From Reticulitermes lucifugus (Eukaryota; Arthropoda; Insecta; Blattodea; Rhinotermitidae), in assembly GCA_026260175.1 (NCBI GenBank), contig JAKCWW010000429.1, positions 32,258-96,257 of the forward strand: a stretch of DNA of 64,000 nucleotides, read 5' to 3'. Each line of letters starts with the position of its first letter. Within the stretch, counting starts at the first letter, position 1. The notes beneath the pieces are model-generated. The model was not told where the DNA came from. It did no database searches and saw only the letters and a list, made by a program, of their open reading frames with translations. Made by a program: the position numbers and the translations under genes. Below are positions 55,885 to 64,000 of the stretch, one piece after another.

Positions 55885-56640
55885 ACTCCAGCGAGCAGAG
55901 TCTTTCTTGGCAGGTTAATACTTCCTCAATTAGTCAATAAATTTCCCGCATTTTATAGAATCGTAAGGTTCATACCGTGTTTACAACAATCTGCCGCTTG
56001 TCCACGTTCTGAGCCAGATAAATCCATTCCACATCCTCCCAGTCTCTTTCTTTAAGGTTCCTTTTAATATTATACTCCCGTGTACTCATAGGTTTCCCAA
56101 GTGGTCTTTTTCTTTCAAGTTTCCCCACCAAAATCCTGTTTGCATCTATCTTATCTCCCATGTGTGCCACATGCCCGGCCCATCTTATGCTCCTTGATAT
56201 GAGCACCCGAATAAGATTTGGTGAGGGGTAAAGTCATGAAGCTTTTCATTATGTAGTTTTCTTCAGTCTCTTGCTACTTTTTTCCTCTTAGGTCCAAATG
56301 TCCCTCAGAACCTTATTGTCAAGAGCCTCAGTCTGTGTTCTTCCCTTAATCTGAGAGACCAAGTTTTACACTTTACAAAACAACAAGCAAAACTATAGGT
56401 CTCTGTATTTTTGTACATATCATACTAGAAGACAAAGGAGTTTGAGCTGAATGTTAGTAGGCATATCCCATACTAAATCTGTTCTGAATTTCTTCATGAA
56501 TGCAGTTTTGATTTGTTAATTTCATTCCCAAATATTTGAACATTCTCACGTTTTCAAAGAATTTACTACCTACCGTGCTGTTATTTTATCCTGAATTCTG
56601 TTGACGAAACATGAGCATGTACTTAGGTCTTTCAGCATTT
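55885..56640 (-). mobile_element. LINE ORF2 C-terminal part and 3' end, - strand, longest copy
   Basis: Going down the reverse strand: FENVRMFKYLGMKLTNQN (from about 56560), CIHEEIQNRF, then WSL/LVSQ-like, EWRKLHN-like, LYPSPNLIRVLISRSIRWAG, HVAHMGDK, ANRILVGKLERKRPLGKP, ERDWEDVEWIYLAQ, VVNTV, a stop-like end and the ctcgctggagttag tail. This is the reverse-transcriptase thumb/C-terminal tail of an insect non-LTR element; RTE clade is likely because the UTR is short and the tail is a tetranucleotide. At least three frame changes and several stops. The 78-codon frame 55970-56206 is a real piece of this ORF; the + frames across it are not. Confidence 0.88.
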
Positions 56641-57125
56641 CCTTCTAGACCAACCTCCTTACTAGCAACTAATAACGTTATGTACTTTCCTGTAGGAATA
56701 TTCATTTTTCCGCCAACTAAATTAACATTGTCAGTGTAGATCAGAAGCGTAATTCAGTTTTAATCTCTCCTGGGGTACGTGGTCGTTCTGAATGGCATGC
56801 AAGTATTTAAAGCAAAGTTGAAAAGCTATGGCATTAAGGCATCTAGTGTTAGGCGTCCTTTACGAACTACGAGAAGCAACGCCTCGTATGGAAACCACAT
56901 CGGTCCCTCTGTTCGTGTCCGTGACCTAGCGGCAGCCACTAAACTCTTTATCGAATTACCATGAAATTCGCCATAGGAGTTGTGTAAAAAATGTCAATTT
57001 TCGTGAAAGTCGGCTTAATGACATTCATACGGTAATGAAGTTGTATCCGAGATTTCCATATTTCGTGATTGATTTTGGTGAAATGTGGTGTAGGAGATCT
57101 CCACGAAATGCCACTGGGTAGTTGC
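56641..57125. other. Unannotated DNA
   Basis: No recognised repeat or domain. Confidence 0.5.
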
Positions 57126-57228
57126 GAATTATTTCTTTTTCTTTCCTTCTTTTTTCCGGTCTTTCTTCCTTCATGTTTTTCTTTCCTTTCCTTCTTTCAT
57201 TCTTTCCTTCCTTTTCTCTTTATTTTTG

Positions 57229-57261
<33 letters not shown>

Positions 57262-57275
57262 TTCCTTTCAGGTCT
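57126..57275. repeat. Pyrimidine tract with (CTTT)n core
   Basis: About 150 bp of almost only C and T on the + strand, ending in six or seven tttc units (57230-57258) and cttccttcctttc. It can form triplex-type DNA. Phe/Leu/Ser-rich frames across it are artefacts. Confidence 0.93.
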
Positions 57276-60194
57276 TCATTTGAAGCTCTGGCAGATCACC
57301 ACATTCCAATTTCGCTTCGTTCCTTTTCCAGCCACCAGGAGTAACGTGACTTTCGCCAAATTCTTATGCCACTTTTTTCATAGTTTAGCCGTTATGTAGT
57401 GTTTGTAAGGCTTCAAATTTTTGTTCCATGGAAACAACCACTTTCGTTCTCCTCCCATTTTAAAAGTAAAAAAAAAAGCACCGCTCTTGGAGATAGCAGT
57501 GATTTCCGTCAACAAACTAAAGCACAGTTGCACACTTGTATTCGAGCCACGTACGGAAAGCACAGTAAGACATGTAACAGTGAGTACTTACACAAAATGT
57601 AAGTAGTAAATAATGTAAACGCATAACCATAGACAGTTCAATATAGACACATGATTTGGGGGGAGGGGGGTGTAATTTTCCGTTACACCCTGACTTGATT
57701 TTTGATAAGGTATAATTTTTGTTGTAAACTGAGTGTTGGTAAATGCCATACCCTGTTTTGACGACACACCACGCCGGATAAAAAGGAATTTCTCATAACC
57801 GAAATTCGGTTTATCAGGACTCTATTTTGTTTAATATAATAAAAATATTTAATTTTTCATAGCTCACGAGTATATCTGAATTTTTTAAACTAAGCTTATA
57901 GTCTGTGTATATTGTGGTCTTCTTGTGAGACAGCATTACGTGTTCAGTACCCTTCGTGTGATGCCTTATTAAAAATTCGCAGTGCAAAGTTTGATTGGAA
58001 TTTCAACAACGAACGTATCTTTACATATGTAAGGACAGGCCAGCTATGGAGCTGAGTCGGTAAGGTTTTTGTTAAATGTGTCTGAATACGAAAGGTTCTT
58101 TCCTGGAAAGATATCCGTGTGTCATTTTAAATTTGTTGGTATTATGTTCCGAACACTTGGACCCTTTAAAATATTTTTATGATCCTAAATCTTTCTTTAT
58201 CGTTGCCTAGGAATTTTAAGAGTGACATTCCGCCATTATGAATTTCTCTTGTTACCGGTTTGTGAAGTTGTGAATCAAGAACTCTCTCGTATATTAAGCT
58301 GCATGTGGTTGAAGTTGCCTTAGAAAGACAAGAGTTCACGAGAGCTTCTCTAACTTTACACAGATGTCTGGTATGCGACTGTGGCTTTTTGTCGAAGACG
58401 TGACGGCATCTACAGAATCTGAGCAACCAGTTTCATGTAACGTGCAAAGTAATATGTTTAACCGGGAACATTTACGCAGTCTGTTTCCACCTTCACGGCG
58501 CAGGAACACAGATTAATCTTGTATAAAGCGGAAACAAGTGTTATATAAATTCTCAAAGAGTTGAAAAAAGATTGAAATCGAAACACTTAAAAGAGGTTTT
58601 AGAAATGCACTCCGCTTTCTGTGTATGCAATCACTTTAAAGCCAGGAGTATTGCTTTTTGATGCCCGTTGTTGAAGTTCGGTAGTATCCGTTCGTATCCG
58701 GTTTGGATATCGGCCGCATGAACATTTGTCGCGAGTGGGTTTCGTCTGTTTCGCGGATAGTACCTTCAGATAGGTCAGTCTTCTTTAAAATTCGTTTATA
58801 ACCCGGTTTTTGATGTACACTCACTTTCGGCACCCAACAAAAAATGAAGTAGCTTAAGTAGAGTCTCGATAGGTCGAGGTGAAATGGACCGGGGTTGCTT
58901 CGAATTACCGAAAAGCTCGGAATACACGGATAACGACTATTTAGAACATATGACTACATTTATATGATATAACACTATATTAGAATATCAACGTATGCAA
59001 TAGTACAGCAGTAGAATAATAACAGAATGTAGACTATTAAGTTACGCTGCAAAGAAAGAGAAATCGACTTGTCATTGAAAACACAAGGCTACTCAAAGAA
59101 AACGGCTAAAGGAAAACGTGTGCACACAGAGATAGGCAATTGAACTGAATTCTGTTCCAACACAGAGACGACCTTAATTACAGCGCATCGGCTCGGACGA
59201 AACAGAACCTCGAGCAATCGGGACTCGAAGAACGGAAACTGCACTGTATTATGTTTGTATGTTAAAATGTGTTTTGAGTCCACTTCAATAGCTTTCCTTG
59301 CTTACAAGAGCGGACTATAAATAAACGAGTTGACAATTTAACGTAATCATATATTTTAAAGTTCCTGAATAGTGTTCTTGCTGAAACTTTCTCTTGACTT
59401 TTTGAAATACTGAGGGATCTCCCAGTTCTGTACAAGTTTGTGAATTCAGGAAACTACAAGTACAGTGATGTAAGAGCGTTCCAGTTTTAAGGAAACTGAT
59501 CTGGCATTTAAAAGGTTAGGAAGAGAATTGCCAAAAAAATTGCAGGAATGTGATCACATATTTAATTTTTTTTGCGAATTTGCAGCGAAAACATGCAAAA
59601 CTGCTCTCGTGAGCTTCGCCAGATCTGTCTTTCCGTATACAACAACTCTAGAACTCTGAAAGGGTTTGCATGAAATGTTATATTGAATAGCGATACGAAA
59701 ATTTTTTGGCATGTAATTATGAAGAAACTTGAAAGGAAATACCAGACACTTTACATGAAGGCCTAGAAACATTTCTGCTCTGGTATCCAGCGTGTCTTAT
59801 TACTATAATTAATTAATTTTTAATTAATCAAAAGGGAGCGTACGGGCTAAATTGTTACGGTGTGCATACTTTTCTAACTTTTTATGCAATAATAGATAGA
59901 GTCTGACCACTTTCAGAAGTTCGACACTTTATTGTACTGGCGTATGTTGTAGTTAAGGGAACCAAGTTAGTGGCTGCAACACTGTTCACAGTATTTTTAT
60001 TGACATTTGTGATTTTCCGGCCTGGGTTTTGGCATGAGCTCGGCTATGATGACGTGTCTCTGTGTTTATGAGTCGAATTATCTATCGGATGCTTATGGAA
60101 GACACACTTAAATTTTCGTTTTAACCATAATGTGACACAAGGTAAAGCAGGTTGTGCATGATCTGTCATATTTTTATTACATTTAAATTTTGTT
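57276..60194. other. 2.9 kb without recognised features
   Basis: A ggagggggggtg run at 57660-57671 is the only notable composition; no domain or repeat partner was seen. Confidence 0.5.
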
Positions 60195-60345
60195 TTTGAG
60201 TGATTTGTGATCCTGTTTCATATTCGGCAGGTTTCGTGTTAAAAGTCGGCCCGGAGACGGGCTTCCCTGACAGAGGTTTAACACGGTTTTTGTCTGTTTC
60301 TCCTGGCAGCCGAGATTGCACTTTAAATGAGGTTGCTATCCCTTC
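60195..60345 (+). mobile_element. SINE head fragment (catattcgg family), + strand
   Basis: gagtgatttgtgatcctgtt-tcatattcggcaggtttcgtg matches the head of the 9585-9785 SINE (agtgagtagcctaccttcat-attcaggagctgtc). Box B is decayed (gtgttaaaagtcgg). The body continues gacgggcttccctgacagag, gttttt-ctgtttctcctggcag. Frames on both strands across it are SINE-derived. Confidence 0.5.
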
Positions 60346-60515
60346 TTCCCACATCCTATTCAATGCAGTATTCACCAGTCACCCTAGCATTCGAAGTATA
60401 GAATTTTAGCAATTTAAAACATTATTAAATAAAGCAAGAACACATAAAATTATACTTAAACGTTTCCAATGTTTAACAAAATGTTGTATTGCTACTTCCT
60501 TCCTGTACAATGAGT

Positions 60516-60635
60516 ACCGGCCGTGGCGTGGCGTTTATCCATTCACCCCCATCTAGCATCGGGTTTAAAGAAAGAGTAGAGCTATACCTCCGCTCCTCTG
60601 TGCCTTCATGGCAGGTTATAGGGTGAATTTTTACG
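60516..60635 (+). repeat. SINE (agctgtacctcc family), copy 3
   Basis: ccggccgtggcgtggcgttt, catctagcatcgggtttaaa, gaaagagtagagctatacct, ccgctcctctgtgccttcatggcaggtta. Order and spacing match 27487-27620. Confidence 0.6.
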
Positions 60636-61949
60636 TTTTTGTATTGCTACTTCCTCAATGCTGCCGACACAATTTATTGTCCACTTTACAAGCATGCGTT
60701 TGGTTTATGTAGCTTGCTCTCCTGCCTTGAAAGGAAAAAAAAACAGGAGTAGGCTTATTAGCTAAGCGTGCTGTGTGTGTTTATCATTTTATCTTTTGAA
60801 ACAGCTAACTGATATTAACGAAATTTTGTATGGTCGTTATGCGATTAGCGGTCATTGCAGTGCCTACTTTTTAATTTATTGCGATCGGTGGTAACAAGAT
60901 TGCGGGCGCACGCGCTTATGTGATAGGTGCTACACTGGCACCAGTTAATGTAGGGTGGTGGCGGTATGTGTGGTAATAGATATCAGAACACGCTGGATAT
61001 TTTACGTGCTTGTAGAATGCAGAAGAAAATGGTGGCAGCTCGAAATGTAGCCTATACTTAGCGGTTGATTAATGGCGATGACGACTGAACTATTGGAGTT
61101 AGGAATTTGAAATTTTGACAGGTGGGCCGACCAATTTTGCTTAGTAATAAATTGTTCCAACGACGAAGAAAAAATAATAATTTTAATAATAATAATAGTA
61201 ATAATCTATATACCGTCTATAATAAAACAGTAACAATTTACTCGACTAGAATTCTGTGTTATGACCATATATGCATGAGTCGAGCACGCTAGCTTATAAG
61301 CTACTTTGAATTTTGTTGGATTCCAGATTTAAATTATGCAGATGTGGTATTACCAACAGAGGATATGCAGGACGAGAAGTCCGTACAATAGGAAGGCAGG
61401 TTCTATATTTTCTTCCTCCCGAAACTCTTTGTTTATACATCATTGACTGTGACCTACCGTGTGTCGTGTGGAGCAGACAGACAATTTGCATTTAACGCTA
61501 AATTGTTCCCTGTTTCTTATATTTTCCATTTCCTCGTCTTTCCATCCCTTCGTCTTGCATACAACGAATGCAGTAATCTGTAGAGAAATTGAAATATAAT
61601 TTTTATTTCCATTCCCATGGACTTTTTTCTCCTTTCTGCATAGCATATCGTGTTTGTATGCTCCTGCTCTTTGATACAGTTTCTTGCTTGTTGCGGGGTA
61701 CATTTTGTGATTAAATCAAACAGGGCTAAATGAACCACGTGATGCCTCGACATTCTTTTCTGTACACATTTTAATAGCAAAGTCTTGCATGTAGTCATCC
61801 ATTCGGCAGGTCTCGTTCGTAGTGTCGGTTTTTTTTTGTTGGGCCTTTCTATTTATGTCATTCCATGTATCATTTTTTTGAAGCCAGTGCTAAGGTCATG
61901 TGTTACTGTAACGTTTGTTACAGTCAGTACCCCGCCCATATCTAACTGA
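60636..61949. other. 1.3 kb without recognised features
   Basis: A loose aat/ata run at 61170-61205 (aataataattttaataataataata) is the only simple repeat. Confidence 0.5.
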
Positions 61950-61969
61950 CCAGCAAAGAAAAAACAAAC

Positions 61970-62045
61970 AAATAAAGTGAATCAAAGCCCTTCTTCAAAA
62001 GCTGATAGTGCTACAGCTTGTTAAGGAGTCTTGAGCCGACTGATC
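61970..62045 (-). repeat. Possible LINE 3' end remnant, - strand
   Basis: aaacaaataaagtgaatcaa then agcccttcttcaaaagctga-tagtgctacagcttgttaag is similar in order to the start of the 3' ends at 28717 and 54000 (aacgaact-catggagcagagcccttc-gaagct-tag). Weakly conserved. Confidence 0.35.
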
Positions 62046-64000
62046 AGCTGGACCACTGTCTGCTCTCGTTCATGTCGTCGTCATGTAGTTGGTTAGCTGA
62101 GTACACTCGTGTTCATCGTAGTATGCATTTTCCCATTTCGAAATTAAAACTTTACACCTAATAGTCGTTCCCAACGGTAAAGCGCCTGGAGGCACTCGAT
62201 CGAGTGTTGATCCCAGTGGCGGCTGTTGCAAGATGGTTCTCATGCCGTTCAGCCCTTGTAGTTACGTAGCTCGGGACTCTGGCCGTCCTAAGTGATGGTC
62301 TGCATGCTGGGTTTCGTCTGGCCTCCCTTCATGCATGCAACGGATTATTTTCGGGAAATACATGATTGGGAGTGTGTTAGGTATGATATTCAGTACGACT
62401 TTATTCCTTCATGTGCATTAATCTCTGGAAAACAATTTTCTCTTCAGTTCGAGTTGTCTTGCGCTCTATATAAGTATAAATGTACAAGAGTCATGTTACT
62501 GTAAACAACTGAATTATGCCTCTCCCAGTTCTTTCGTTTCTTCTTTTTCTTCCTTTGCGTGTTATTCTTCTGTCTTCTTCTTCTTCTTCTTCGAATTTAT
62601 ATTGCTGTGAAGAGAAAAGTCTCTTGTGCCTACCTTTCCCTGTAGCCAAGTCGTGAAACCCGGGATCTGCGTCTAGTTACATCTGTTATCCTTACGTAAC
62701 CGTGATGCAAAGCTTTTACTGATACTTATTTCCTCTCTTCGGGATTGAATATTTTATTAAAGTTTCAAATGGAAAGAATCTTTTCTCGTTTACTGCAGAA
62801 AGCAGATATAAATTTGTTCCTGTTGTAATCTGTTTGAGAAACTTATTGAAATTTAAGAAAGGGACAGACACACACAATGGAATTCATTTGTAGAGATACT
62901 GAATGCAGGGATTGCGTCTAAAATATTACTGTAGTTTCGTTCCCTCGTCCCATAAAGGCCGGTTATGTTTCTTCATCACTGTTATCTGCAAAAACGTTAC
63001 AGTGGGGCGTTAGTCGTTGAATGTAGACGATAAATGAAACGAAGCTGTCATTGTTTTAGTTTCACGATCTTAGGAACAGGCATATGATCAGCTTGAAGTT
63101 CCAGCCATCTTACCGCACTTCCGTGACGTTCTGTACCTGTTGGCGGTGGGCGGTGGAGGGGAGAGAAGGTTTGTGTGCGTGAATCGAAAGAAAGGGAAGG
63201 AAGTAGATAAGGTAAAGAGGGAGAGAAAGAAGTAATGTAATTAAAGAAAGAAAAATAAGTTGAGCAATTTTATTACTTTGATGCAAGTTTTATATATGGC
63301 GTTACGCGGCTGTGCCCTGTTCGACCTGGAAATATGATTGAAAAGAAAGGAATTGCCTCGCTGCAAAGTGACGGGTAACGTCGTTAATGATGCAGGCAAT
63401 CCCTCGTGGTGTACCTGCTGTCTTGTTTTCATTAGTGTGGGTGTGGCCCTTTGAACTTTTCTCAATAAGCCAGACTGTCTTGAACATATTCTGTGTCCTG
63501 AGCATTCTGCGTACGGTGCTGTCTGCTAACAAAGGGAATACATTAACCACCTTATTCTCATGGCAGCGTCGTACGTGCGTACTTTGTATTCCGCTTTCCT
63601 CTCGAGAAAGAAACTCTTTATATCTTAAGGAAAATATTTCCTACACGTAATACACCCTTAATTTGTTTCGAAATTACGTCAGTATTTTTGTTGTTATGCT
63701 AATTACATATTTTCATAAATTTGGATTTTAATAAGTTTAATCGGAATTTGAAGGACATGCTTATCGTAAATCGTTTGAATTTGTCTTTCCCGAAGTGCCA
63801 GCTTGTCTTCGGAGTGTTTTATTTGCAGTGTGTTGGTCATGGGGTTTAGATTTCTTTATACGATCACGATACAGTGGATTATGGCTGCATTATTGCAAAA
63901 TGTGGAGTAGCGACATGCACGAAACTAATGAATGTTTTAATAGTTCTCTGGCCACAGTTTGAACTTCATCATGCAATTAAAATTTTTCTGTTTGTAGTAC
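62046..64000. other. 1.95 kb to the window end, mostly unannotated
   Basis: Besides the (TTC)n at 62573-62592 and a purine run at 63180-63240, no repeat partner was found. Frames of 74-87 codons on both strands at 63.2-63.65 kb lack domains. Confidence 0.5.
62573..62592. repeat. (TTC)n microsatellite
   Basis: Seven ttc units ending ttcttcg, preceded by pyrimidine-rich sequence from 62525. Confidence 0.9.

Noticed and set aside
57069-57344. 91-codon frame that looks like a hydrophobic membrane protein
   Set aside because: The Phe/Leu/Ser richness comes from the (CTTT)n pyrimidine tract.

Overview
The window looks like repeat-rich, gene-poor nuclear DNA from an insect with a large genome. The mixture of elements (tRNA-headed SINEs, a tetranucleotide-tailed LINE, mariner relics, a Dong/R4-type LINE in a TAA microsatellite) best fits a cockroach or termite (Blattodea), but that assignment rests on remembered repeat families, not on a search. 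I see no convincing host exon, tRNA, rRNA, CRISPR array or bacterial-type operon. No open frame exceeds 185 codons, and the longer ones lie in repeats or have no recognisable domain. T and G look more common than A and C on the + strand in many stretches, as in some introns; this is an impression, not a count.

Layout. 1-104 is the end of a 40-bp tandem array cut by the window edge. From 0.5 to 62 kb, about 15 dead fragments of one LINE family recur, nearly all 3' ends with a (GTTA)n-like tail, plus one 5' piece at 24.9 kb. SINEs lie at 0.2, 3.4, 9.6, 19.6, 27.5, 41.8, 44.4, 53.5 and 60.2 kb; three have clear target-site duplications. Two mariner transposase relics lie at 12.2-13.2 kb (-) and 48.7-49.3 kb (+). 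A truncated restriction-like-endonuclease LINE sits between two (TAA)n tracts at 15.1-15.7 kb. A 526-bp hAT MITE with perfect 8-bp duplications lies at 20.2-20.8 kb, inside an older LINE fragment. Near-palindromic elements lie at 29.2, 30.7-31.2, 32.0 and 42.2 kb, and a 570-bp element with inverted ends at 36.5-37.0 kb. Microsatellites are scattered throughout.

The most unusual pattern is a short motif shared by otherwise different repeats at about a dozen sites: CTGA-n-GA-T, a 4-6 bp stem with its loop, then GAAA(C). It resembles the core of a hammerhead ribozyme, such as those reported in Penelope-like elements, but with one extra base before the stem. It may mark a class of non-autonomous elements.

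No pathway or gene cooperation can be inferred. What the window records is a history of insertions: LINE copies first, then SINEs and MITEs in or beside them, with simple repeats growing from LINE tails and serving as a target for a Dong-like LINE.
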